Positions 25,666 to 35,322 of a stretch of DNA of 56,413 nucleotides are shown here, piece by piece. The stretch's first letter is position 1. Each line of letters begins with the position of its first letter. The notes beneath the pieces were generated by a model. The model was not told where the DNA came from, made no database searches, and saw only the letters and a program-made list of their open reading frames with translations. The position numbers and the translations under genes are program-made. This DNA is from Acidobacteriota bacterium (GTDB lineage: Bacteria; Acidobacteriota; Vicinamibacteria; Vicinamibacterales; 2-12-FULL-66-21), in the NCBI GenBank assembly GCA_003222675.1, contig QHWT01000100.1, positions 3,034 through 59,446 on the forward strand, read 5' to 3'.

Positions 25666-26610
25666 GTGGTGCGCGTTGCCCTGACCGCCTGCCTTGTGTT
25701 CGCCGCAACGCTCGCTGTTTCCGCGCAGCAGACCTTTCGCGCGGCCGTCGATCTCGTGCACTTCGACGTCACAGTCGTTGACAAGCACGGCCAACCCGTC
25801 GTCGGTCTAAAGCCGGAAGATTTCGAGATCATGGAGAACGGCAAGAAGCAGGCGCTGCAGTTCTTCACCGCGGGAGACATCGATGGCCCGTCCACCACCG
25901 GAGACGGGGATCTCGCCCGAGACGCGTCGCCGATGCATCTTGGCCTGCTGCTCGACACCAGCGGCAGCATGGCGGACGATCTCAAGGACGCGCGCGCAGC
26001 CGCCGTGAAGTTCGTGAATGCGATGGACCACGCGTCCGATTTCACCCTCGTCGACTTCGACACGGAAGTTCGCGTGGCCCGGTTCAGTCCGACGGACTAC
26101 CCGCGTCTCGTGGAACGGATTCGCATGCGTCAGGCCGACGGCTGGACGGCCCTGTACGATGCGCTCGGCGTGTATCTGAACGGTGCGCAGGGGCAGGAAG
26201 GCCGCAAAGTCCTGGTGCTCTACACCGACGGCGGCGACACGCGCAGCTCGCTCACCTTCGCCGACGCGCTCGATCTCTTGAAGGCCTCCGATGTTACCGT
26301 GTACGCGATCGGCTATCTCGAGCACCAGTCGAGCAGCGGCCGATTCCAGCAGCGCGCCGAGCTCGAACGCTTCGCGTCGCTGACCGGCGGGCAGGCGTAC
26401 TTTCCGATGGGCCCGAAGGATCTCGACGGCGTCTTCGAGAAGATCCAGAAGGAGATCGGCGCCCGTTATTCACTTGGGTACATATCGAGCGACGCGCGCA
26501 CCGACGGCGGCTGGCGTGGCGTGGAGATCAAGCTGCTGCGCCACGACCTCAAAGGCATCCGTCTCCGGACGCGGTCTGGCTATTACGCTCCCTACAAGCA
26601 GGCGCGCTAA
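25666..26610 (+). CDS. Secreted VWFA-domain protein of the acidobacterial type
   Basis: 314 residues from GTG 25666 (or GTG 25669), with GGAGG at 25656-25660; the ATG at 25633 lies in a repeat arm. The signal peptide is VRVALTACLVFAATLAVSAQ. A short beta domain (VHFDVTVVDKHGQPVVGLKPEDFEIMENGKKQ) precedes the VWA fold with MIDAS motif DTSGSM (D97), DGWTALYDA and YTDGGDTRSS. The layout and the DxxGxPVxGLxxxDF segment are those of the 'VWFA-related acidobacterial domain' family, a strong taxonomic marker. Function in the family is unknown; metal-dependent ligand binding in the periplasm is likely. Confidence 0.88.
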   Translation: MVRVALTACLVFAATLAVSAQQTFRAAVDLVHFDVTVVDKHGQPVVGLKPEDFEIMENGKKQALQFFTAGDIDGPSTTGDGDLARDASPMHLGLLLDTSGSMADDLKDARAAAVKFVNAMDHASDFTLVDFDTEVRVARFSPTDYPRLVERIRMRQADGWTALYDALGVYLNGAQGQEGRKVLVLYTDGGDTRSSLTFADALDLLKASDVTVYAIGYLEHQSSSGRFQQRAELERFASLTGGQAYFPMGPKDLDGVFEKIQKEIGARYSLGYISSDARTDGGWRGVEIKLLRHDLKGIRLRTRSGYYAPYKQAR

Positions 26611-26700
26611 CGCCGGGTGTCAAGACCCGGCCTACGTGAGAGACCCCGAGCCCTGTCAGCTAGGCCGGTCTCTCTAGACCCGGCAACACCCGTAGCGCTC
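26611..26700 (+). repeat. Inverted GGGTGTCAAGACCCGGCC / GGCCGG..GACCCGGCAACACCC repeat
   Basis: The spacer before uvrB can fold into one long imperfect hairpin: GGGTGT pairs with ACACCC, and CCGGCCTACGTGAGAGACC with GGCCGGTCTCTCTAGACCCGG. The loop is about 17 nt. It is probably terminator-like for the VWA gene. Confidence 0.75.
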
Positions 26701-26764
26701 TTCCACCTGTGGTACGATCACGGGTTGATGTCGGACGCGTCCGCCCACTCCCTCTAGCTTCCAC

Positions 26765-28780
<2,016 letters not shown>

Positions 28781-28782
28781 AC

Positions 28783-29556
28783 GTGAAGCCGAAGCTGATC
28801 GAATGGATCAAGGCGGCACTGCTCGAAGTGCAGGAATACGTGCACATGATCGGGCAGTTCGGCCGCGCGATCGTCAGCCGGCCCCTGTATCCGCGCGACA
28901 TCGTCGAGCAGTTCGAAGCGGTCGGTATCGGGTCGCTCACGGTCGTGCTGCTGACGGGTATGTTCACCGGCATGGTGCTGGCGCTGAACTCCGGGTTCAC
29001 GCTCGATCAGTTCGGGGCGCGGTCGATGATCGGGCGCCTCGTCAGCGCGTCGATGGTGCGCGAGCTCGGTCCCGTGCTGACGGGACTGATGGTCGCGGGT
29101 CGCGTCGGATCCGGAATCGCGGCGGAGCTCGGCTCGATGATGGTCACCGACCAGATCGCCGCGCTGCGCGCGCTCGGGACCGATCCCATTCGCAAACTCG
29201 TCGTACCGCGCATCCTGGCGGGCCTGCTGATGGTGCCGCTGTTGACGGTGCTGTCGGGCGGCATCGGCATGGTGGGCGGCTGGATCGTCACCGTCCTGCA
29301 GTTCCACGTCGCCGGCTCGGTGTATTGGAACAGCGTCGTCGCAGGTCTCTACATGCAGGACGTCTGGATGGGGCTCATCAAGCCATTCTTCCTGGGCTTC
29401 ACGATCGTGAGCATCGGCTGCCATGTCGGCCTGCGCACGCGCGGCGGCACGCAGGGCGTCGGGCGCTCGACGACGAATGCGGTCGTGGCGAGCTCGGTAG
29501 CCGTCATCGCCGTGGATTTTCTCGTCACCAAGCTCCTCATCGTTCTCATCTATTGA
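28783..29556 (+). CDS. mlaE: MlaE-family ABC transporter permease (lipid transport)
   Basis: 257 residues, GTG start 2 bp after uvrB. An amphipathic N-terminal helix is followed by five or six transmembrane segments, with family motifs GIGSLTVVLLTGMFTGMVLA, VRELGPVLTGLMVAGRVGSG, AELGSMMVTDQIDAL-like and the C-terminal GVGRSTTNAVVASSVAVIAVDF. It forms the inner-membrane core of an MCE (Mla) phospholipid transporter with MlaF and MlaD, encoded next. Its TGA overlaps the mlaF ATG (TGATG). Confidence 0.94.
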   Translation: MKPKLIEWIKAALLEVQEYVHMIGQFGRAIVSRPLYPRDIVEQFEAVGIGSLTVVLLTGMFTGMVLALNSGFTLDQFGARSMIGRLVSASMVRELGPVLTGLMVAGRVGSGIAAELGSMMVTDQIAALRALGTDPIRKLVVPRILAGLLMVPLLTVLSGGIGMVGGWIVTVLQFHVAGSVYWNSVVAGLYMQDVWMGLIKPFFLGFTIVSIGCHVGLRTRGGTQGVGRSTTNAVVASSVAVIAVDFLVTKLLIVLIY

Positions 29557-30410
29557 TGGCTACCCGTCGCGCCTCGAGACCCGAACTGCTGGACGAAGCG
29601 CTCGCGCATGGCGGGCCTATCGTTGTCTTCGACCAGGTCAACCTCTCGTTCGATGAGAAGGCCATCCTAAGCGATGTGAGCTTCACGCTGCAGACGGGGC
29701 ACACGAAAATCTTCCTGGGCGCGAGCGGCGCCGGCAAATCGACGATTCTCCGGCTGATCCTGGGGCTGCTGAAGCCCGACTCCGGCGTGATCTTCGTCAA
29801 CGGCGAGCGCGTCGACAACATGACGGAAGAGCGATTGATGGGAGTCCGCGCCGATCTCGGCATGGTGTTCCAGGAGGGAGCACTGTTCGATTCGCTCAGC
29901 GTGCGCGAGAACGTCGGCTACAAGCTCTTCGAAGAGCTGCATTGGCCGCTCGACAAGGCCAACACGCGGGTCGCGGAGGTGCTCGGCTTCATCGGCCTCG
30001 GAGAGTTCATCGACCGGATGCCGTCGGAGTTGTCCGGCGGCCAGCGACGCCGCGTGGCGATCGCGCGCGCCATGGCCGCGAAGCCGCGCATCCTTTTGTA
30101 CGACGAGCCCACGACCGGTCTCGATCCGATTACGTCGATTACAGTCGACGAGGAAATCATCAAGCTGCGGGATCTCGAGAACGTCAGCTCGGTGCTCGTG
30201 ACACATCAGTTGCGCGACGCGTTCTATGTCGCCGAGCACACGGCAATCCGTCATGGACAGAACCTGGCGTTCCAGAAGGCGAAGGAACACAAGGCGTCCG
30301 AGGCGGAGTTCATCATGCTGAAAGAGGGACGGATCGCGTTCGAAGGCAACGCGCAGGAACTCCGCGCGATCGCGGAAGCCGACCCCTATATCGAAGCGTT
30401 TCTTTCGTAA
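29556..30410 (+). CDS. mlaF: MlaF-family ABC transporter ATP-binding protein
   Basis: 284 residues from ATG 29556 (coupled to mlaE); a longer open frame upstream is only mlaE read out of frame. Walker A GASGAGKST, Q-loop MVFQEGALFDSLSVREN, signature LSGGQRRRVAIARAMA, Walker B ILLYDEPTTGLDP, H-loop LVTHQL. The C-terminal extension (about 225-284; LKEGRIAFEGNAQEL) is typical of MlaF. It energises retrograde or anterograde phospholipid traffic between membranes. Confidence 0.95.
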   Translation: MATRRASRPELLDEALAHGGPIVVFDQVNLSFDEKAILSDVSFTLQTGHTKIFLGASGAGKSTILRLILGLLKPDSGVIFVNGERVDNMTEERLMGVRADLGMVFQEGALFDSLSVRENVGYKLFEELHWPLDKANTRVAEVLGFIGLGEFIDRMPSELSGGQRRRVAIARAMAAKPRILLYDEPTTGLDPITSITVDEEIIKLRDLENVSSVLVTHQLRDAFYVAEHTAIRHGQNLAFQKAKEHKASEAEFIMLKEGRIAFEGNAQELRAIAEADPYIEAFLS

Positions 30411-30545
30411 GACAGCTGTCAGCTTCCAGCTTCCAGCTTCCAGCTTCCAGCTGGCAGAGAGATAGCAGCTGATAGCTGAAGGCTGATGCTGGTAGTTGGT
30501 GGCTGGGGCTGGTGGCTGGGGCTGGTGGCTGGTAACTGAGGTTAT
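30411..30545 (+). repeat. AGCTTCCAGCTTCCAGC and GGCTGGTGGCTGG word arrays
   Basis: After mlaF come four CAGCTTC copies, then CAGCTGGCAG, ATAGCAGCTGATAGC, and a right half of GGTGGCTGGGGCTGGTGGC words. The two halves are partly complementary (AGCTTCCAGC against GCTGG-rich words), as in other spacers of this window. It separates mlaF from mlaD inside one transporter operon. Confidence 0.88.
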
Positions 30546-31586
30546 ATGCCGAGAACGCGTTCGCTTGCCTGGTCGGAACTCAAGATTGGACTTTTGGCCG
30601 TCATGGCGATCTTCCTGGCCGCGACGCTGATCATTGCGGTGGGAGGCCAGAGCGGGTTTGCGTGGCAACGCTACGAGCTCAAGACGAAGTTCGACAACGT
30701 GCAGGGACTGAAGAGCGGCGCGATCGTGCGAGTCGCCGGCGTCGAGGTGGGCAAGGTGACCGAAGTCGAGTTCTCGGGCGCCGCCGTGCAGGTGACGCTT
30801 TCGGTGAAGGACGACATGCAGCAACGCATCACGTCCGAGTCGCGCGCGTCGATCGGATCGCTCAGCCTGCTCGGAGAGCCGGTCATCGACATCTCACCGG
30901 CTGCGACCGGCACGCCGTTGAAGGATGGCGACTTCATTCCTTCGGGCAAGGGCGCGGCGGCCATCACAGACGTCGCCGCGAGCGCGAGCGCCGGCCTCGA
31001 TCAGGCGACCGGTCTGCTGAGGGACATTCGAGCGGGCAAGGGCACCGTTGGCAAGCTGTTCACTGATGAACAGCTGTATCGCGACGTCAACAGCTTCGTG
31101 GATTCAGCGCAGGTCGTCGCCGGGTATCTGTCCAAGGGCCAGGGGACAATCGGCATGCTGGTGAGAGATCCCGCGGCCTATCGTCAGCTCAATGCCGCGC
31201 TCACGAACCTCCAGGACATGACGCAGCGGATCAACGCGGGAGAGGGAAGCATCGGGCAGCTCCTGAAAGACGACAAGCTGGCCAGGTCCTTGAGCTCGGC
31301 GAGCGGCAATCTCGATCAGATTTCGTCGCGCCTGAATCGGGGCGAGGGAACCGCCGGCAGGCTGCTGACCGACAAGGAGCTGTACGACCGCTTCAACAGC
31401 CTGGCGAACCGCATCGACCAGCTCACGGCGAACTTGAACCAGGGGCAGGGGACGGCCGGTCAACTGCTGCGCGACAGGCAGTTGTATGACAATATGAATG
31501 CCGCCGCGAGCGAGTTGCGCGGGCTCGTCTCCGACATCCGGAAAGATCCGAAGAAATACCTCAACGTGCGAGTGAGCATTTTCTGA
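30546..31586 (+). CDS. mlaD: MlaD-like MCE-domain protein with five 34-residue repeats
   Basis: 346 residues. An N-terminal TM anchor (about 14-33) and one MCE domain (about 42-135; FDNVQGLKSGAIVRVAGVEVGKV, ASIGSLSLLGEPVIDI) are followed by a helical C-terminal region. That region has five copies of GxG[TS]xGxLxxDxxxY at residues 164, 198, 232, 266 and 300, exactly 34 residues apart. MCE proteins form hexameric rings or tubes that pass lipids across the periplasm; the regular repeats would suit a stacked helical tube. Substrate inferred as phospholipid from the operon. Confidence 0.93.
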   Translation: MPRTRSLAWSELKIGLLAVMAIFLAATLIIAVGGQSGFAWQRYELKTKFDNVQGLKSGAIVRVAGVEVGKVTEVEFSGAAVQVTLSVKDDMQQRITSESRASIGSLSLLGEPVIDISPAATGTPLKDGDFIPSGKGAAAITDVAASASAGLDQATGLLRDIRAGKGTVGKLFTDEQLYRDVNSFVDSAQVVAGYLSKGQGTIGMLVRDPAAYRQLNAALTNLQDMTQRINAGEGSIGQLLKDDKLARSLSSASGNLDQISSRLNRGEGTAGRLLTDKELYDRFNSLANRIDQLTANLNQGQGTAGQLLRDRQLYDNMNAAASELRGLVSDIRKDPKKYLNVRVSIF

Positions 31587-31591
31587 ATAAC

Positions 31592-31705
31592 CTGGGTGCT
31601 CGGGGCAGGTGCTGAGGTGCTTTGATGCACGGTGCATTCAGAGCGCCATCGCCACGAGCATCAACCGGCAGCCAGCACGGAGCACATTGCACCGAGCACC
31701 GACAA
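31592..31705 (+). repeat. GGTGCTC / GAGCACC word repeat
   Basis: The left arm has GGGTGCTCGGGGCAGGTGCTGAGGTGC and GCACGGTGCA; the right arm has CAGCACGGAGCACATTGCACCGAGCACC. Arms pair imperfectly. An AAGGAG ribosome-binding site for the next gene (ATG 31716) lies just past it. Confidence 0.75.
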
Positions 31706-31715
31706 GGAGCAAGTA

Positions 31716-32015
31716 ATGGCACGCGATAATGGTGGAGAGGCGGGAACCGTCATTCTGGCGTTCGTGCTCGGCGCGGTCACCGGCGCGGCGGTGGCATTGT
31801 TGATGGCGCCGGCGACCGGCGAAGAAACGCGTCGGATGCTGGCGGACCGGGCGCGTGAAAGCGCGGACCGGGCGCGCGAGGTCGCGGGCCAGGGACGAGA
31901 GATGTGGAAACGCCAGCGGGAAACGTTTGCGAACGCCGTCGACCGCGGGCGTGAAGCGTACCAGCAGGCGCGCGGCCCACAGGCGCCCGGCGCGCCGTCG
32001 GGGGAGCCCCTGTGA
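31716..32015 (+). CDS. YtxH-domain small membrane protein
   Basis: 99 residues from ATG 31716, preceded by AAGGAG with good spacing. One glycine-rich TM segment (TVILAFVLGAVTGAAVALLMAP) is followed by the YtxH signature PATGEETRRMLADRARES and a highly charged amphipathic helix of AREV/DRAR repeats, then a proline-rich tail. Members are membrane-anchored, often stress-linked; biochemical role unknown. Its stop overlaps the start of the next gene. Confidence 0.82.
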   Translation: MARDNGGEAGTVILAFVLGAVTGAAVALLMAPATGEETRRMLADRARESADRAREVAGQGREMWKRQRETFANAVDRGREAYQQARGPQAPGAPSGEPL

Positions 32016-32437
32016 CGGATTGGAACCCGCTGTTCCTCGGGATTATCGCGGTCGCGACGCTCGTGATGGCGCTGATCCAGATCGGCGCCATCGTGTTCGC
32101 GGCGCGGATTGGCGCCCAGGTGCAGCAGCTCGCGTCCGTGGTGCAGCGGGACATCCAGCCGCTGATCGCGCGCGCAAACGCAATTGCCGAAGAGGCATCG
32201 AAAACCGCATCGATTGCCACGGCGCAGGCGCAGAAGATCGACCGCCTGGTGACGGATTTGACGCGCCGCGTCGACGAGACGTCATTAGTCATCCAGGAAG
32301 CAGTCATCAGGCCGGCCCGGGAGGGGCTCGCCCTCGTGGCGGCGGTGAAGGCAGGCCTGAGCGCACTCCGCAGCTTCCGCGAACTGCGCGGCCGTCCCGG
32401 GAGGGTCGAGGATGAGGATGCGCTGTTTATAGGGTAA
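32012..32437 (+). CDS. DUF948-like membrane-anchored coiled-coil protein
   Basis: 141 residues, GTG 32012 overlapping the ytxH-like stop (GTGA). An N-terminal TM segment (FLGIIAVATLVMALIQIGAIVFAA) is followed by a long heptad-like helix (QVQQLASVVQRDIQPLIARANAIAEEASKT) as in DUF948 proteins, which often pair with YtxH proteins. No enzymatic motif. Probably an envelope-associated structural or stress protein. Confidence 0.72.
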   Translation: MTDWNPLFLGIIAVATLVMALIQIGAIVFAARIGAQVQQLASVVQRDIQPLIARANAIAEEASKTASIATAQAQKIDRLVTDLTRRVDETSLVIQEAVIRPAREGLALVAAVKAGLSALRSFRELRGRPGRVEDEDALFIG

Positions 32438-32488
32438 ACTGCACAGCACATCTACAGGGCCTCGGGCCAAGGCTTCAGGGGAGTCGCC

Positions 32489-33037
32489 ATGGTGAATACC
32501 TGCGTCGCCGCCATTCTCGCTGCCGCCATGTTCGCGGCGCCCTTCGCTTCGCCGCCGGAGGACGCCAGGTCGACGGAACTCGTCAAACAGCTCACGCAGC
32601 TGCTCGATCAGAAAAAGCTCGACAGCCTCGCGACCGGCGACTCCAAGAACCTCGGCACCTACGTCGCCGCACTCTATTTCCCCGGCACGCAGCTGCTCGT
32701 CGTCACCGGCAAGTACGCGGCGCCGCCGCTGCTGAATGAAAAGATTGCCAAGAAGGATTATCGCGACGTCTACATCGACCTGAATTCCGCGTCCGTCGCG
32801 GGCTCGAAGGTGTTCTTCATGGATCTCAACGCGGACGGCCTGGTCGCCAAGCCTGGCGAGAACCTGGGGACCGACAGCATCGAACAGGCCGGGAAGACGA
32901 TCACATTCGACGGCGACTGGAAGAAAGGGAAGATGAGCGAGGCGGAGTACCTCAAGGCCTTTTCCGATGCAGACGCCGCTTACGCGCACGCGCTCGAGCT
33001 GCTGATCGCGCAGTTGAAGACGCTCGGGACCCAGTAG
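32489..33037 (+). CDS. Secreted hypothetical protein
   Basis: 182 residues with a signal peptide (MVNTCVAAILAAAMFAAPFA). The mature part has a short helical N-terminus (STELVKQLTQLLDQKKLDSLAT) and a beta-rich domain (FPGTQLLVVTGKYAAPPLLNEKIAKKDYRDVYIDLN, SKVFFMDLNADGL). I do not recognise a family. Conserved-looking, with a normal composition and its own start after a 50-bp spacer. It is the last host gene before the tRNA-integrated element. Confidence 0.65.
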   Translation: MVNTCVAAILAAAMFAAPFASPPEDARSTELVKQLTQLLDQKKLDSLATGDSKNLGTYVAALYFPGTQLLVVTGKYAAPPLLNEKIAKKDYRDVYIDLNSASVAGSKVFFMDLNADGLVAKPGENLGTDSIEQAGKTITFDGDWKKGKMSEAEYLKAFSDADAAYAHALELLIAQLKTLGTQ

Positions 33038-33145
33038 CGTTGCCGCAGTCCGCGCGAATAGGTTAAACTGATCGTCTCTCCTTCGGATGCACACGACTGC
33101 CGGATCGATCAGGTCCGCGCACTCGGGGTGATCTGTGCAGGAATT

Positions 33146-33220
33146 GGGCGCTTGGCTCAGCGGTAGAGCATCGCCTTCACACGGCGGGGGTCGCTGGTTC
33201 GATTCCAGCAGCGCCCACCA
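33146..33220 (+). tRNA. tRNA-Val(CAC)
   Basis: Cloverleaf: acceptor GGGCGCT with AGCGCCC, D-arm GGCTCAGCGGTAGAGC, anticodon arm TCGCC-TTCACAC-GGCGG with anticodon CAC (33178-33180), variable GGGTC, T-arm CGCTGG-TTCGATT-CCAGCG-like and encoded CCA (33218-33220). Reads GTG codons. It is the attachment site for the element that follows; its 3' half is probably element-derived. Confidence 0.95.
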
Positions 33221-33253
33221 ATTCAAGTGATAGTAAACAACCAGGTTAGATGA

Positions 33254-33280
33254 AACGGCGCCGCGCAAATCGGCGCCGTT
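33254..33280 (+). terminator. Intrinsic terminator-like hairpin after tRNA-Val
   Basis: AACGGCGCCG (33254-33263) pairs perfectly with CGGCGCCGTT (33271-33280), 7-nt loop, followed by CCTGTTT. Likely ends the tRNA transcript. Confidence 0.7.
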
Positions 33281-33292
33281 CCTGTTTGGCGA

Positions 33293-33310
33293 GGGTGCAT
33301 TAGGGGTGCA
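33293..33310 (+). repeat. Element-end direct repeat, left copy
   Basis: GGGTGCATTAGGGGTGCA, itself two GGGTGCA-type half-sites 10 bp apart. An identical copy is at 40760-40777 near the other boundary. Position and structure fit integrase arm-type binding sites or an accessory att sequence. Confidence 0.65.
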
Positions 33311-33472
33311 ACTGCGAATCCGCCGTGGGTCGTCGTAATAGGCTCGCGGGTCGCCAGCGCGAGCTCCAGCGTGGGCCCGTACGCGAGGATCGCGCGCGAG
33401 GGCGCGCGTGAGCTCGAGGAGAGTGCCTCTACGGATTACTATCCGTTAGACGGCGCAGAATCACGATCCCGA

Positions 33473-34117
33473 ATGTTGCGATTCATCGGAGCCTTATGCT
33501 CCGTCCTACTCGTCGCGACGGCCTGCCGTCCCAGCGGTGGCATCGTGGCCACGTACAAATCACCCACGGGCGCGTACACCGTGCAACTGGCGGGGAAGTC
33601 CACCGCCCCAAGAGCCATGTTCGTGGAGCACCTGCTGTACGCGAATGCATTCAAGGGACCCGCTGTCGTCGTGCGCAACTGGGAAGTTCACTTCGCAGAC
33701 ATGCTCGATACCGCGTTTGATGACGAGTACTCCGGTGCAGATTGGCCACAGGCCAACGTCCTGCGCTTTCGAACGTCATCATTCGACCGAGCACTGGCGC
33801 CGGACGTGATCGTGCTGGCGAACCACCGCCGTGACCCGCTCGCCTTCGTCACCGTCAAATCCGCAGATCTCTTCCTAGTCTTCGATCTCGCTGCGGGCAG
33901 TACGATACAACTCCTCGCACCCCCTCAAGCACGACTGACCGATTTGAGTTGGGTCAAGGTGGAGGGACAATGGACAAGTGGCAAGAGACTGCCGGCCACC
34001 GGCGTGAACTTTGTATTGCCTAAGCAACCCGGAGGTCAGTTCAAGTACGTCGCAGATATTTTCGACGAGCGCACGCAGATTCGTGAAGTTCAGCAGGGTG
34101 CCAAGGTCTATCACTGA
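33473..34117 (+). CDS. Putative lipoprotein of unknown function (element cargo)
   Basis: 214 residues from ATG 33473, chosen because it yields a signal peptide with a lipobox-like end (MLRFIGALCSVLLVATAC). The mature domain is beta-rich (YKSPTGAYTVQLAGK, AFVTVKSADLFLVFDLAAG, DLSWVKVEGQW). No family recognised. A GTTAGAC motif (33445-33451) sits 21 bp upstream and an attC-like fold follows the stop, so it may be an integron-type gene cassette. Confidence 0.6.
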   Translation: MLRFIGALCSVLLVATACRPSGGIVATYKSPTGAYTVQLAGKSTAPRAMFVEHLLYANAFKGPAVVVRNWEVHFADMLDTAFDDEYSGADWPQANVLRFRTSSFDRALAPDVIVLANHRRDPLAFVTVKSADLFLVFDLAAGSTIQLLAPPQARLTDLSWVKVEGQWTSGKRLPATGVNFVLPKQPGGQFKYVADIFDERTQIREVQQGAKVYH

Positions 34118-34125
34118 TCCGCCAC

Positions 34126-34199
34126 GTCCTACCGGCACTTGCAGCCGGCGGCGCTCGGCGCGCTCATTAGGAGCCGCGGCTGAAGCGCGCACGTTAGAT
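34126..34199 (+). other. attC-like site between two small ORFs
   Basis: The right core GTTAGAT (34193-34199) fits GTTRRRY. Internally CTTGCAGCCG (34138-34147) pairs with CGGCTGAAG (34177-34185), leaving one unpaired G, as in the L''/L' boxes of integron attC sites. The expected left core is degenerate (GTCCTACC at 34126). Span 74 bp, within the usual attC size range. Needs a covariance-model search. Confidence 0.38.
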
Positions 34200-34207
34200 C
34201 GCAAGCC

Positions 34208-34657
34208 ATGACTGACAAACGCGATCGTGAGAAGCTGGCAGAGGCCCTCCGCCATCTCGCAACCGGACAGATCTCCAATCGTGAATACGAAGACCGAACA
34301 GAAGTCAGGTCATCGGACATCGCCGTGCGCGAAATCTGGCGCGCGGCGTGGGGAATGTATTCGGACGTGCGGACTCACCGACTGACGGGAAAGGATGCCC
34401 TGACAGCGGACACAAAAGAAGCCGTCGCCCGCTGCATTCTGTTCTTGAACTCCGACCTGCCTTGGGAATGGCCGACGCGCTCGTCCACGGAGATGCTCCT
34501 GTTCGCCATAGCGAGCCTCTGCACGCTCGGACTTCTCGCACGTCGCGATGTACGAAGATACCGCGCCGCAGGTGAATTCGCGGTGTGGCCGTTTCTTCGG
34601 CGATCGGACTACGAGGCGGCGTTACGGGCTCCGAGACTGCTGAATCGCGCGGTCTAA
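34208..34657 (+). CDS. Small hypothetical protein, cassette-like
   Basis: 149 residues. The N-terminal helical part (DREKLAEALRHLATGQISNREYEDR) and IWRAAWGMYSDVRTHRL resemble soil hypothetical proteins; then VARCILFLNSDLPWEWP, a hydrophobic segment (MLLFAIASLCTLGLLA) and a basic tail. The ATG lies 8 bp after GTTAGAT and the TAA stop is inside GTCTAAC (34652-34658), exactly how many integron cassettes begin and end. Function unknown. Confidence 0.62.
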   Translation: MTDKRDREKLAEALRHLATGQISNREYEDRTEVRSSDIAVREIWRAAWGMYSDVRTHRLTGKDALTADTKEAVARCILFLNSDLPWEWPTRSSTEMLLFAIASLCTLGLLARRDVRRYRAAGEFAVWPFLRRSDYEAALRAPRLLNRAV

Positions 34658-34814
34658 CAGCGGCGGCAGCCTCCGAGCGACACCGCTGCTGTGCAGACGG
34701 ATTCAGTATGTTGGCCGAGCGAATCATGGGACGAAACGCCGTTGTTCAGCTTCCAGCCGTGTTAAGGAGCAAGGTGACGCATTCGCCTCCGAGTACCGAA
34801 CTGTTGTCTGGCAA

Positions 34815-35273
34815 ATGCGGGAGCTCGACGGCGGACGCGGTGAGTATGAGCTGTGCGTTCCTGGCTCCGACTCCGGCGGCTTTGATGTCGGCGCGGAAAT
34901 CCGCACGTACGGAATCTACCCGTTGCTCGGCGGGTGTCAGCTTGGTTGGAGCTGGGACGTTGTCTCGGATCTCTCGATCGAACAAATCTGCACTCAGTTT
35001 CTGTCGTTGGTCCGCGCAACGCTGTCCGAGGACTGCCGACTACGTCGAACTCTCCTGGCTGGTGAGGTCTACGATTTCGTGATCGAGGCAGCGTCCCCGC
35101 ACGGCTGGCAAATCGTTGACTCGCTTCCGCTGGGACTGATCCGCCGATGGCGATTGCGCAAGCGTCAGTACGCCACTGAACAAATGCTGCAGAATCGACT
35201 CTTGCCGCCAGTCGGTTTCGCCGAGGGGCGCGACACTTGGGACAACTTTGTCTTTCGGCGGCACGTCGGCTAA
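34815..35273 (+). CDS. Small hypothetical protein; start probably further upstream or lost
   Basis: 152 residues from ATG 34815. The same frame stays open and protein-like upstream (DAFASEYRTVVWQMRELDGG) to at least 34700 but has no ATG, GTG or TTG there, so the native start may be lost or altered. It contains GEYELCVPG, GCQLGWSWDVVSDLSIEQIC and a basic C-terminus. No family recognised; its size and character fit immunity-type or cassette proteins. The stop TAA is in GGCTAAC (35268-35274), again attC-left-core-like. Confidence 0.5.
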   Translation: MRELDGGRGEYELCVPGSDSGGFDVGAEIRTYGIYPLLGGCQLGWSWDVVSDLSIEQICTQFLSLVRATLSEDCRLRRTLLAGEVYDFVIEAASPHGWQIVDSLPLGLIRRWRLRKRQYATEQMLQNRLLPPVGFAEGRDTWDNFVFRRHVG

Positions 35274-35322
35274 CAGGCGCTGCGCTCAGGTTCGTCAACG
35301 ACGCGACCTTGTTCGAGGTTCA

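Noticed and set aside
26700-26764. LexA/SOS box upstream of uvrB
   Set aside because: No convincing palindrome of a known LexA type; only a loose CTGTGGTACGATCACGGG stretch.
28803-29555. Extended start for mlaF inside mlaE
   Set aside because: Out-of-frame mlaE sequence; ATG 29556 overlaps the mlaE stop and begins the true N-terminus.
32285-33268. Long minus-strand frame beginning before and running through the tRNA-Val region
   Set aside because: It contains WALLESNQRPPP-type sequence, the well-known false translation of the antisense strand of a tRNA gene, and it opposes real plus-strand genes.
34126-35290. A full integron
   Set aside because: No IntI-type integrase (with its extra alpha-helical insert) is present; the only tyrosine recombinase is of the phage/ICE type next to the tRNA remnant. 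Only a cassette-like cluster is proposed.
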